A stretch of DNA of 64,000 bases from Epiperipatus broadwayi. Taxonomy: Eukaryota > Onychophora > Udeonychophora > Euonychophora > Peripatidae. Under the pieces are notes generated by a model. The model saw only the letters and a program-made list of their open reading frames with translations. It was not told where the DNA came from and did no database searches. Shown here in pieces: positions 47,510 to 58,811 of the stretch (positions are counted from its first letter, which is position 1; each line of letters begins with the position of its first letter). The stretch is from positions 10,128,771 to 10,192,770 of the forward strand of contig JAQFVV010000018.1 in NCBI GenBank assembly GCA_028023455.1. Direction: 5' to 3'. Position numbers and translations under genes: made by a program.

Positions 47510-48240
47510 ACAATATTTACAAACTTCAAGATTTCATCATCATCAACCATTATCAATCAACTACAGGATAAAGGTCTCTCCAAGTTTAATCCACCTTCTC
47601 CGATCTTTAGCTTCTCTTCTCACCCTTGTACACTTTCTTATTTCATTCACCCATCTCACATGTGGTCTCTTTCTGGATCTTTTACAATCTCTTGGAATCC
47701 AGTTTAAGATTTCAATTGTCCATCTATTATCATCTCTTCTAGAAATAAGTCTGGCCCAACTCCACTTCAATCTTTTAATTTTTTCAATGAGGTCAGTAAC
47801 ACCTGTTTGTTCTCTTACCCATACATTGCGTTTTCGATCTCTTCTTGTTACCCCCAACATGCATCTCTCCATACTTCTTTGAGTGGTCTGGAGTCTCTGT
47901 ATTGCTCTTCTATTAAGTGTCCAAGTCTCAGATCCATAAGTAAGAACTAGTAAAATACATTTGTTAAAAATCTTCCTTTTCAAACACATAGGCATATTTC
48001 CTTTTAGTATCAAGTTATTTCTACCAAAAGCACTCCAACCAAGTTTAATTCTATGATTAATTTCATCCATTATGTTCCCATCTGTATTAATAATCTGACC
48101 AAGGTATTTGTAACTGTTAACTTCTAATTCATCATAATCAAGATTTACATTATTTTATATATTGTCAACTTCATACAACCTAAATTTTTTTGTTTATGCA
48201 TAAAATCTACTTCATCATTATCTTCCATTTAGTATATTAT
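47510..48240 (-). mobile_element. RTE-like LINE 3' end, best-preserved copy
   Basis: The reverse strand holds an open 169-codon ORF (47561-48070) and about 50 bp of 3' sequence ending in GATGATGATGAAATC, typical of short RTE tails. The 5' part upstream of 48240 is missing. It is younger than the other RTE fragments because its reading frame is intact. Confidence 0.8.
47561..48070 (-). CDS. RTE-like endonuclease/RT polyprotein C-terminus (169 aa, truncated)
   Basis: The C-terminal domain of an RTE-clade ORF. LKRKIFNKCILLVLTYGSET sits near residues 30-50 (post-palm thumb region, usually TYG-ETW). TTQRSMERCMLGVTRRDRKR follows near 86-105. A Lys/Arg-Trp-rich tail comes next (W-A-R-L-I-S-R-R-D-D, R-K-R-P-H-V-R-W, W-I-K-L-G-E-T). 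Such C-termini occur in RTE-like elements of arthropods, flatworms and molluscs and probably bind the template RNA or target DNA. The catalytic RT and endonuclease are not present, so it has no activity alone. The Met at 48070 is only the first Met of the open frame, not a real start. Confidence 0.8.
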   Translation of the reverse strand: MDEINHRIKLGWSAFGRNNLILKGNMPMCLKRKIFNKCILLVLTYGSETWTLNRRAIQRLQTTQRSMERCMLGVTRRDRKRNVWVREQTGVTDLIEKIKRLKWSWARLISRRDDNRWTIEILNWIPRDCKRSRKRPHVRWVNEIRKCTRVRREAKDRRRWIKLGETFIL

Positions 48241-48548
48241 CATCTTTTTCTATTTTTAAAATGACAAAATCTTAAAAATTTGGTTTGTAGAAATTTATAA
48301 TTTAAAGTAAGACAAAGATATTTTTATTCATATTTCTATGTTCTAAATACTTTTACAAATATATATAAACACATCTAAATTCACAAGATGGTTAATATTT
48401 TATTAGTCAATATTTTTAATAGTACCTTGAATATTTATGATAAGTAAAAAGTAATATATTATTGGATGAATAAAAAAAAATACATTAAGGAAATGCATAA
48501 TTTTATCTAGTAGTCATATATATATATAACAAGTCAAATCTTTAAGCC

Positions 48549-48580
48549 AATAAACATCACATGACCATCTCCTCTTATGC
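48549..48580 (-). repeat. copy of the GCATAAGAGATGGTGATCAT repeat (reverse)
   Basis: The reverse strand reads GCATAAGAGGAGATGGTCAT then GTGATGTTTAT. No hairpin partner was seen next to it. Confidence 0.55.
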
Positions 48581-48599
48581 TTTTTTTAGGTCAAATCTT

Positions 48600-51500
48600 T
48601 CTGATTTCCAATGCATTCTTTCAAATTTGTAGTAAATATTGAATAATCATTTAATATAACAAGTTTGAGGAATACATGGCAAATCTGCAAGAATTGGGAG
48701 ATTGCAAATATTTATCAAATGTATTATCAATTTATTATATATATAACTAATCAAATCTTTCATATATGTGATAAATTTTTCTAAGCACATAACAAACCTT
48801 AAATTATCTCTCAGTACAAAATCTCCCAGACCAAAGCAGAAAAATAAATTCTGTTACTTGCCTTTGACATTTAATAAAAGATAAGCAGAAGATAAGTAGA
48901 AAGTTTTAACCTACATTTAAATAAACATGCTATTTAATGTTTGTTTGAAAGTTTATGATAGTGGCCTTTTATTTGTAATTATGTGTTAGATTATTTTCAT
49001 CATCTAGTAGAACTGAAAAATGTTTTTAGAAAAATTCAAACTGCTCATAGCTTTCCAAATATATTTAACTGTTAGTAATAACATAAAAATTAATATAGAA
49101 AATTATAATAATCTGTATATTATTACTTGCAGTTCAATGCATTAGAAAGGTATAAATAAAGTTCAAATTTTTTAAAAATATAATTTAAGTAGATATTTTT
49201 GAAATCAAATAAAAATTTTAATTGCATTAAGAAGTAATTACACTGAAAATAAACTATTGAGACATTAAACATTTTTGATAATATTCAAATAAGTTCATTA
49301 CATAAAAATATAAGGTTCTACAACTTGGTATGATGTATCTCTCTGAGATTATTCCAATATTTATATACACACCTTTTCTCCAGAAAAACTTCCTTATCTC
49401 ATAAAATGGTTACTTAAAATCTCTTGTGGTATTATTGAGTACTCCAGATGACTATTTTTGCTAGAAACATGTTTCATTCTGGGTATCTTTTTTAAATCCA
49501 AACTGATCTTCAAATATAAAGATGTCAAAATGCATTTAAGATGAGTGTAATCTCAGCTGAAATGTGAAAATTTACTACTCTTTTAATTTACCAAAATAAT
49601 TTGGAAGAAATGTACAAGACCTAAAGTTAAAAGTTTAATTTGAGAATTTGTTGAATTACATGGATATTAATTAATTATCTAAAGGAATATTTAATCATCT
49701 AAAGAATTTTTATTATTTTCTTGGCTATATTATATAATTTAGTTAGAAGGATTTTAAACTTTGGAAATATGTAACGAAGACAAACATATCTTGAAAAAAT
49801 TATACTGATTTAATAATAGATAAAAATTTGATCTTGTTTAAAACATGAATCCTTATATATAAAAGATTAATTCTATGAGGAACAATATGAAGTTGAGAGA
49901 GTGTTACTTAAAAGATGTAAATAAAACTAGGATTGATATTAAATGGCTCTGGGTGTACAAGAAGTGTGTTGATGTAACAATGAAAAATTGATTTATCAAT
50001 CTAGATAATACAAACTCAATTAGGGTTTGTTTCCAAAAATATTGATAAGCATGTTAAAATAGGACTCACCCTAAACATAATTGTAAGAAATAAAGCAGAA
50101 GACAGGCAATAAGAAATGAAGAACATGGCAAATGAGGCTTATGTTAAACATAAATTACAAAAGATCTAAATGAAAATAGACAGAGAGAAGTGAATTAAAG
50201 AAGAATGTAATAGATGATGAAATTGAATTAAAATCTTTAGACATAAATAAGAATGAAATATATATTAAAATACAAAAAAATAAGAAAGTTTATATAAATG
50301 ATAAGCAAAATTAGAGAAGATAACTATGAAACCATGTTGATAGCAGACTCATTAAGGAATACAAAAATATTAAAACACACACAGATATATAGCCATGTTT
50401 TCCCAATGCAAACATTTTTATATTAAAGATAAGATAGCACACATATTGATAATGGAAATTCAATAAATAATGGAAATGTTTTTATTATGACAAATATGAA
50501 TAATTTGTAAGATCTATCAGAACTAATATTGAAAAAATATAAAGAATTAAATAGTAATATGAAAATATTATAGAAAAAGTAAACATTGGATTGTGTGAAA
50601 TTCTTTTATTAAAAACAGAATGCTGTTTAATAAAGATGATATATACTTATCAACATGGAAAGATAAAGTATTAATATGATTTATAATAAATTTTATGTTT
50701 GAAAAATTTATAGAAAAGAATTAAACCATTTAATTGCTTCAGTATGATAATTTATGGATGTCCTTGGAAAAAAGTCATTTGTATGCATCTTAAATTTTAA
50801 TTCTGAGATTCCTATTAGTTATAAAAGAATTTATTTATTCACATACATATTTATTTCTCTATCAAGTCATCTATGCATTCCATTATATTTGACAACTGAA
50901 ATACATCCAGATGCACACAAACTGTTATAGTATGTTGGGATTAATTAATAATAAGATTGACTTTAAAACTAATATTATTGAATGAACAAGGATAATGCCA
51001 TGCAAATGAAATAATGTATAAACAGATATGAAATTTTAGAGACTATATAAGTTACAGAATGATAAAGAAAAAAATATGGTGGCTAATAAATTCCTGATTT
51101 TATACAAAACTCAAAAAATGTTCTATGCAACCAAATTTCTTTTTTTAAGAAATAATGAAAACAATTATCAAAATACTAAAATAGAATTATTACCATGAAG
51201 ATCAAGATGTTGGGTTTTTTTCTCTTTAAAGCAAAGAAAATACAAGAACTATATTTATATAAATGTATTTATATAATTCAATGAAAGCAATAATTTTATA
51301 ATGTCAATGTACCAATATTTATTAAAACACATTCATTGCAGGTTTAATATGTGAGATTCCATTTATTTCAAAATGTTTATTTGTACTTAACATTTGCATG
51401 TATTTGTACAAAAATAAAATTCAAACACTTTTGTTTGTCTATTTGCTTATCAATTAAGGCATTAGTCCTAACAGGGAGAGATAATTTTGGATAAAAAAAA

Positions 51501-54500
51501 AAAGAGTTCACTATTTCTCTAGCATTTCAAATATTCTTTTTCAAGGCACCTAATGATTGATTATAAAAACGGTCTAACTGAATTTCAAAACAATTAATGA
51601 AGATTTTAAAAACAAAAAGTAAAATTATAAAATATTACTAGTCATAATTCTACAATTCAATATATATATATATATTGCCAATATAAAATTTATCTCAGAA
51701 TAAAGTGTCATAAACATACAAATCATCAAAATTGACAGTAAATCACTTGTTTCGAAAATGTATAATCAAACAAACTAAAAAAAATACAAATTAGTAGATG
51801 TCTCTTTCATGTTGTTACAGCAGATACAAAAAGATCACAGCCAATCTTATTAGCAGCTACATATTTGTTTCAGGGAAGAGTCATTGACATATAGCTGGTT
51901 ATTCATTGTGTTAAATCACAGAGCAGATACCCAAAAGTTGCATAATGAATTATATCATAGGAAATCATATAAAGTTCAAATAAATTATCATCTCAATTTC
52001 ATTCAATTAAACAGATTTTTCTATTTCTTTTCTCAATCAATCCAGAACTTTTTGTTCTTGAGTTCACCATACTAAAACGGTGCTAAACTATAAAGAACAA
52101 ACAATAGTACAATCAGATACTTTAATCACATAGCATTTAGCTACCAGACTGGTGGGTAATCATGATAATTTTATTTAATTGATCAAAATAATAAATTTTA
52201 AAATACTTTTCTCTGCTGGAAATTAATCCATATTTTTTTGGCTTTCAGACAACCATGCTACTAATATGCTAAACAACATATGTCAAATACATACATGGTC
52301 CAATTGCTTGGAAAATCATTCGATATTCCATTACTGCGAATGGTAGGCTGAGCATAACAATTGCATTCAATTGACAAAATTTAAGATTTTTTATTTTGGA
52401 AGATGTTTGATTCATATGTTAAATCACAGCTCGTGCATAAAATAAGAAAAACATTTCCAAATTAACTACTTGGAAGTTTTTCTCATATGCACTGATGGTT
52501 AACTTAAGAGGAACTAATGCAAGTATTAAACATATTTATTACTAGGGAATAATAATGCCAAAAGATTTTGCACAGCATGTTTGGCAGGCTATAATGATGA
52601 CAATAGATAGCTGTGTTATAAATCTAATGTCAAAAATAAAAAATTGCAAGAAATATATCTATGCTTCTGGAAACCTTTTCCATACCCCATACTGAACACA
52701 AAGCATTATCAAGCATCACGTGAGGTATTTTTGTACAGGATATAACCAGGAACAAAACATGCAAACAAGATGAAAAAAGAATGGAAATTTTAAAGACAAA
52801 GTTATCACTTTACTACATTGGAAAGATACATAAATGCCTTGTACTTGTTATAATATTTTTTCTTAAAAAGATCCATTTTCAGTCTATCAAAAAAGAGTAC
52901 AGAACAATTATAAATATAAATAAGGTTTTAAATAGATTATTTATATATATGTTCCATTTTTATATATTCACTTCTTCCAAAATAAATTATAACATTTGCT
53001 ACTTTTATCCAAGTGATTTCAGTTTATGACAATTGGAAAACAGATTCTTTCTAAAAACATTTCTGAATGTAAAAATTCAATTTACTAAACAAAATTCTTT
53101 CCAAGAGAAAAGTTCAAATGATTCTAAATAACAATCATAGCATACTAAATTACACAGAATAGCTTTTTATGAAATTTAGTCCTCTCATAATTGAATCTTC
53201 TAAAAATAAATCCTAAGAAATTAATCTACTATGAGAATATTAGCTTTGCCAAATAAAAATGACCTCTCTTAGAAATAGAAAAAAAATTATAATTTAAGGT
53301 TTTAAATTTTTGATATTTTTTTCCAAGATTGTAATGTTACCCTTAATTCCATCAAAATAGCATTTTTAATTTTAATTTTATGAAGAATTCATAAACTTAA
53401 TAATCTGAACCAATAAACTGAATCTCAATAATACCCCATACTATTTAAGAGTGAAGTGCAATAATAGCTTAAGTTATTTTTATGATATATATAAGAAGAG
53501 ACCTAAATACATTTTTAAAAATAATTTTTTTGTAAAATTTGTTATTATTATTATTTGTATTATTTGCCTATAATACAAATACTCTATAAACAGTTTTCTA
53601 ACCACTTGAATATTGCTGCTGAATGTTCTATCATTTGGATTTAAAGTTTTCATATCAAATTTCTCATTTATTAAGAGAAATTCAAATCATTTTCTTACAG
53701 TAATTACCCATTCTGTCATATATTTCTCTACTATTTGTTAGTTAAGCAGCTGCCTCATAAAATATACAAAAACAACAACTAACGAATAGACTTCATATCT
53801 TTTTAATTCAAATTATAATTAGATGCTCAAGTCAAGATCTCCAGAAGACTTTGCAAAATTTCTTTTTCCAAGTCCAACAATAAAGCCAGATAGAATTTAA
53901 TTTTTTCATATATTATTATAAGACACCTATAATCATCATGCTTATATCTTGAAAAAATTAAATTAAACACTCTTCTTCATTATTGTTTAAAACTCTCCAA
54001 TCAATGATGATTCCTGGGTGGATTGAGATTTCTATCAGAAAAAAAAAGTAGCTTATCCTTGTTTTGATTTCATTTTTGATTTATCATATCTATTAAAAAC
54101 ATTCATGTATAAAATCATTTAGGTTTTGGTACCATTCCAATAGTATACGTTAATCTGGTTTCTACTACACAAAGATCTATCCAGCTTGGAAGCCCTGAAA
54201 GTTAGCAAACTCTTTAATACTGTTTCAAATTCACTTATCAAGGATAATAACTACTGAGGGAATTTACTTATGTGAATTTAAATAAACTATATTATATATA
54301 TTGTACTGTACTTGTGGTACAACCAGCATTGGCAATTTTGAATCAAAATTATTAAATCTCCTAAGAGAGAGAATAGTATTTTTTTTTATAAATACAATTT
54401 AATTTATTTTAGATAATATAAGTTATAATTTCTAGTTAGAGTAAAAAAAAAGAGAGAGAATAACAAAATTTTGCTTTTGATCCTTATGGAGATAAGAATA

Positions 54501-54660
54501 TAAATTCTTATAAGACAATTCCCATTAATTAAAGTAAAATCACAGCATTCTTTCACGGTAATTAAAAATAGCTACTGAAGTAGGGAAAAGATAACTTTAG
54601 AAACAAAAATACAATTAATTGGTCAAAGTTAAAAAGGTGTAAACAGGATGTGTGCAGTAG
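48600..54660. other. AT-rich DNA, no gene recognised
   Basis: Long tract with homopolymers and TA runs (51660-51675). Short ORFs (51884-52075, 52781-53029) lack recognisable motifs. The A-rich stretch at 49860-51150 has some LINE-like flavour in broken frames but no block could be identified with confidence. Confidence 0.45.
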
Positions 54661-54679
54661 ACTAAAATTAGGGAAGGGG

Positions 54680-54686
54680 TATAAAA
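54680..54686 (+). promoter_or_regulatory. TATA-box-like site
   Basis: TATAAAA follows a GGGAAGGGG stretch and precedes a more complex, less AT-rich 70 bp (54690-54760). It lies about 160 bp before the left direct repeat but is not duplicated in the right one, so it cannot be assigned to an LTR. Confidence 0.25.
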
Positions 54687-54848
54687 AAAAGACATCGAAG
54701 AGCAAGGGTCTTCTCCTTTGTTTTGTACCTGGTGTTCTGTGTGATCTCTAATAACAATTTTCTATAAACTGATTTATTTTTTTTTGTTTGAGGACACTAA
54801 TAAAATGTGCTAAGGTATTCTCTGAAAGAAGAACACATATTTTCTTTC

Positions 54849-56417
54849 TTTTAAAAAGTTTTGTATTTTAGCTTTACCTTATGTTATAAATAGATTCTGG
54901 ACTTGCAGTAAACAAAATATATCATGGGTAGAAAAAGCCTTAAAAGGGAAAAGAACATTAGACCCTATTCATTTAAAATTTATGATTTAAACAAAATGAT
55001 TAACAACAAAATACTATGCTAAACGCCATTGAATTTAAGACTGCAAAATTTACTTATATTGTAATATTGACAAAGGAAAATAATTGGGTAACATTTCAGG
55101 ATTAAAAATGTCTATGGATTCTTACATATATGTGTAAGCATGAAGATGCCAAAGGAAATGTTGCTAAATAAGAAAGTTAAACTGAAATTTTATACATATA
55201 TATTAATATTAACAGATGCTTAGAGAAAATCGTACTTATTAACAACTGTTGGAATTATAATGATAATATTTATAAATGTTTATAAAAATCTTTTTTTTTT
55301 TAAATTAATAGTATTAATTACTATGCAATTTAGCTTTGTCATAAAATAATTTAGATAATAATAAAGTAAAAGTAAAGATCAATTAAAATAAAGTAATATT
55401 TGTATAATTTAATTTTAAAATTATAAATAACTTTATAAAATATTACTTTATTATTATATATCTTTTTTATATAATAATTTTAAAAATTCTCCAATATATT
55501 CTAATATTTATTTGCATGAAAGGAAATCTATAGTTAAACCTTTCTTGACTATATTAATTTGTAATTTTAATTATCAATTAGATATCATATTTAATTATAC
55601 TATAGTGAGGATGAACTATAAATGATGTTAAATTGCTATTATAAATTGTTTTTTTTTATTCTAACCATCACAAATAAATTAATGTTTATCATAATAAATT
55701 TATATTGTTATTAACTTATATGTTTTGATTTATTGTTGCATGAACTATTATTATACAACTATTTTATCTTACCCTATAATATATTCCAGATGATATTTCA
55801 CTATCCAGTAAAACAGTTAATAAATTTTCTTTTCTTTACCAAATAACAGTATTTATTGTAAATTCATTGGTGCTATTTATAAATTTATAAGTTCATTTAA
55901 ATGTAGATATGAACTATTACAAAGCCATTTGTGATAATTTATTTATATACTCATTATATTTTAAATTGCCAGAATATGACATTTACTCAGTATATTTAGA
56001 TTATCCAAATATGTAATACAAAAGTGGAAGAAAACCACTTGGTTCATAATTATATTTATTAAAGATAGTTGCTCAAATATATAATGTATTTAGTTTTCAA
56101 GCCAAATAGTCTTGTTCAGTTATATTTTCAGTAGATTTAGGGTTATCTAATCTGTGGGCATTTACTGATACTCAGTTCCATTTACAATATTAGTTGTCTA
56201 ACATGATGAGCAGTATATTATTTTATACTATCATTTATGAATTTTGACCTGTCAAAATGATATATTCTATTTATGAGATAGTATCTGAATCTGCAAAGTA
56301 TTGAGAACAGTATTTTATTTGTTATTTTGTTCATTATTATAATATGATCATCCTTTACATTAGACTCATCCAATAAGGGTATATTACTATTCAAGAAACA
56401 ATGTTTCCTTTTATGAT
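54849..56417 (+). repeat. left direct repeat (candidate 5' LTR of a retrovirus-like element)
   Basis: Matches 58812-60442 along its length, from TTTTGTATTTTAGCTTTACC through CAGATTCTGGACTTGCAGTA-like sequence to ATTCAAGAAACAATG. It retains about 290 bp (55408-55690) absent from the right copy. It carries the empty hAT target TACCCTAT at 55770-55777 and ends immediately before a tRNA-Lys-like primer-binding site. The outer start is uncertain because no sharp TG terminus shared by both copies was established. Confidence 0.65.
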
Positions 56418-56435
56418 TGGCACTCAATGTGGGGA
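56418..56435 (+). promoter_or_regulatory. candidate primer-binding site, tRNA-Lys-like
   Basis: TGGCACTCAATGTGGGGA matches the tRNA-Lys(1,2)-type primer site TGGCGCCCAACGTGGGGC known from several retroviruses at 14 of 18 positions. Three of the four differences are transitions and the last is C to A. Its place directly after the left direct repeat is what an LTR element requires. Confidence 0.55.
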
Positions 56436-57305
56436 TTGAGTATTTATCCATGACCCATGAAAGATTTAAAGTTGCATAAAGGTAGATAGATAAATTTAAA
56501 ATATTTTATTAATGATTACAATTGATATAATGATTAAAGACTGTACATAATAATTTTAAATTTATAGTTATGCTTTATTAAGAATTTGAATTCAGAACGA
56601 GATATAAGGATGTTTCAAAAAATTAAATATAACAGTACATGAGATAATGAAGCTATAAAGTAAATGTTTTATAAATATGTCAAAAGAGGATATGTGAAGA
56701 CAAAGTACCAGACGATGATGCCTAGATTTGCCATATAATAATAAAAATAAGAATTTATGCTTGTGACTTTAAAAACACCAAATATATGCTCTATGTTAGT
56801 AAAATGCCAAAGAAATGTGGTCTCATTACTAATAGATATTATTAAGGTCTCCTCATGAAGTAACTGTAAGATAAATAATGAATAGTATTTGAAGCTAGCT
56901 TATTTACTAAAGATATTGTATTTTAGTTATATTAGTGCTCACTGTTTGAATCTGTTGATAATAGCATAATGCAAAATATTCTGAACATGATCATGAAACC
57001 CATGCTATGTTGTACACAATATCAGATAAAAATTTAAAAAAATAATATGCTAGTTTTGGCATAATAATGTTGTGGTAGGTAAATCAACCACTACTGAAGA
57101 TATTTATATTAAAGAGTCCTGTTACGTGATTTCAAATATATATTGAGCTAAAATGTGTATTAGTAGAGGTTTAAGTTTTAGGGTTCCACATGTAAAGCAT
57201 AGTAGAGGAAACAAGTTAATATTTCATTTAGTCTGAGATTATAAATTGAGTAATCATATTCTTTTCTTTCTAAAATAGTAATTATAAATAAGAATAAATG
57301 AGTAA
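56436..57305. other. leader-like interior, no feature recognised
   Basis: AT-rich sequence between the candidate primer-binding site and the gag-like ORF, with short reverse ORFs of no recognisable content. The length of ~870 bp is long for a leader. Confidence 0.4.
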
Positions 57306-57307
57306 AA

Positions 57308-57754
57308 ATGAAAAAGTCAGATATGTTAGAACAGGGGAGAGAAATTAGTGAAATATCTGTCATGTCCAAAGGTGATCAAAATGAATCTATAATGGCAATG
57401 TTAAAAAGTTTAATAAGTGAAATGAAGCAAATGAGACAAATATGTGACAAGAATCGTGAATAGCTTATGCACATAATAAGTCAAAACTAACAGGAGCATA
57501 CACAAGAAATGAAGCAAGGTTATAGAGATTTAAGGAGCGAGTTCCATCAAAATCAAGAAAAGCAGGGTAAGAGTCAGAAACTATTTAAATAAGAATTAAA
57601 GCCAAGTCAATAAGAGCTTAAACTAGACAGGCTGCAAGGCCATGAAATGTTAGTAATGAAGATAGAAGAGGGTCAATATGAGTTAGCAGATAGATTGGAA
57701 TGTCAAAATAAAGGTAGAGTTTTAGAAGCTGAATTAAATGTTTCAACAAATTAA
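57308..57754 (+). pseudogene. coiled-coil gag-like ORF with four in-frame stops
   Basis: From the ATG at 57308 a single frame runs 148 codons to TAA at 57752, interrupted at 57461 (TAG), 57488, 57590 and 57611 (all TAA). The predicted protein is polar and rich in Glu, Gln, Lys and Met (M-L-K-S-L-I-S-E-M-K-Q-M-R, then H-T-Q-E-M-K-Q), with heptad-like spacing expected of a coiled coil. Such repetitive Q/E/K/M helices are common at the N-terminus of Gag in some LTR elements. All four stops lie where the surrounding pattern would favour Gln, suggesting C-to-T change. No capsid, knuckle or protease is seen. A host coiled-coil fragment is possible. Confidence 0.5.
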
Positions 57755-57941
57755 TGATAAAGAATTAGAGGATGTACAGAATACAGAAACAAATAGTCCA
57801 AAGTCTGGAAAGGCAGAGTACACATGATCATTCAGTTTAAAATAAGTGACTAGGTTTCTTTGAAAAGAAATTCCATCACAAGCTTAAATAGTGATAACAC
57901 ATAAAATTTTGTCTTCAGAAATAAAACCTTTCAAGTCTTAA

Positions 57942-58376
57942 TGGTTTTATTATCATGAGATATATAGCCATAAATATAGGTATCTTGACTGTGAATATGA
58001 GAAATTTTCTGCATCACAAAGTAAGATCAATGATACATGTTTCATTTGTGAGATTAGTGATTTAGAAAATATAGTTTATGGCAAGGCTGCAAACAAGTGT
58101 GTGAATCATTATGGATATACTAAATATTTAGTTTATAGTGATTATTACATTTGTGATTTTATTTGGTACAAAGATTCCATATTCATTAGAAATGAAGGGC
58201 TTACTTTTGCCAGTCAGATATCATATCACTTATATGATGTTGTGGACTTATTCCACAAATATTCATTTAGCATGAAATGTGAAAATATCAATGAATATAA
58301 TTATTATGTAATATTTGTCTTACTAATTTTAATATGTTTAGATAATTTTTTATATAAGACACCTACTTATACCTAA
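57942..58376 (+). CDS. Cys-containing ORF with C-terminal membrane segment (env-like position), function unknown
   Basis: An uninterrupted frame of 144 codons runs to TAA at 58374-58376. It lacks an ATG at its start, so it is the end of a longer frame or a broken gene. It contains a C-F-I-C pair near residue 32 and scattered Cys and Tyr-rich stretches. A hydrophobic run Y-Y-V-I-F-V-L-L-I-L-I-C-L near the C-terminus is followed by a short polar tail, the plan of a type I membrane protein. It sits between the gag-like ORF and a polypurine tract, where LTR elements carry env, but no env family signature is recognised. It could be a chance open frame in AT-rich DNA. Confidence 0.4.
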   Translation, partial: WFYYHEIYSHKYRYLDCEYEKFSASQSKINDTCFICEISDLENIVYGKAANKCVNHYGYTKYLVYSDYYICDFIWYKDSIFIRNEGLTFASQISYHLYDVVDLFHKYSFSMKCENINEYNYYVIFVLLILICLDNFLYKTPTYT

Positions 58377-58495
58377 ACCTTAATTTCATTATTATGATGG
58401 TATATTTTTGATTAACCATGACTTATTGATGAACTGTTGATTTTGTAGTGATAACCTTAAGATAATTATTTAGAATTGTTTTCTTTATTTTTATT

Positions 58496-58508
58496 AGGGG
58501 GGGGGGGG
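58496..58508 (+). promoter_or_regulatory. G-rich polypurine-tract-like run
   Basis: A followed by twelve G, then TATATGG. It is in the right order to prime plus-strand synthesis upstream of a 3' LTR, yet about 300 bp before the recognisable repeat starts. It could simply be a homopolymer; similar C or G runs occur at 18408, 32886, 39399 and 44982. Confidence 0.3.
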
Positions 58509-58811
58509 TATATGGTATACACATTTCTTCATTTATCATTTTTCTGTAGTTTATAAATTGCTAAATAAAAAACACAAATCAAGGTCAAATGTTTAATAAA
58601 AAGATGTTTATTTTCATTTTAAATAAAGATAGAATAAATGAGTCATTTATTTATTAAAATTAAAAATAATATTTTTAGTTTAAATTATTGTGCAATGACA
58701 ACAATGTATTAAAATTAGAAAAAAAAATTACGTTCAGAATTAGTGTTTAAAAATATAGACTGCATTGTTTATGTTACTATAGAGACAGAAACGATTTTCA
58801 AAAAAGAAAAC

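Noticed and set aside
57308-57754. Stop codons reassigned to Gln (ciliate-type genetic code)
   Set aside because: Other frames in the window use TAA and TAG as true ends and the transposon content is animal-like. Decay by C-to-T change explains it.
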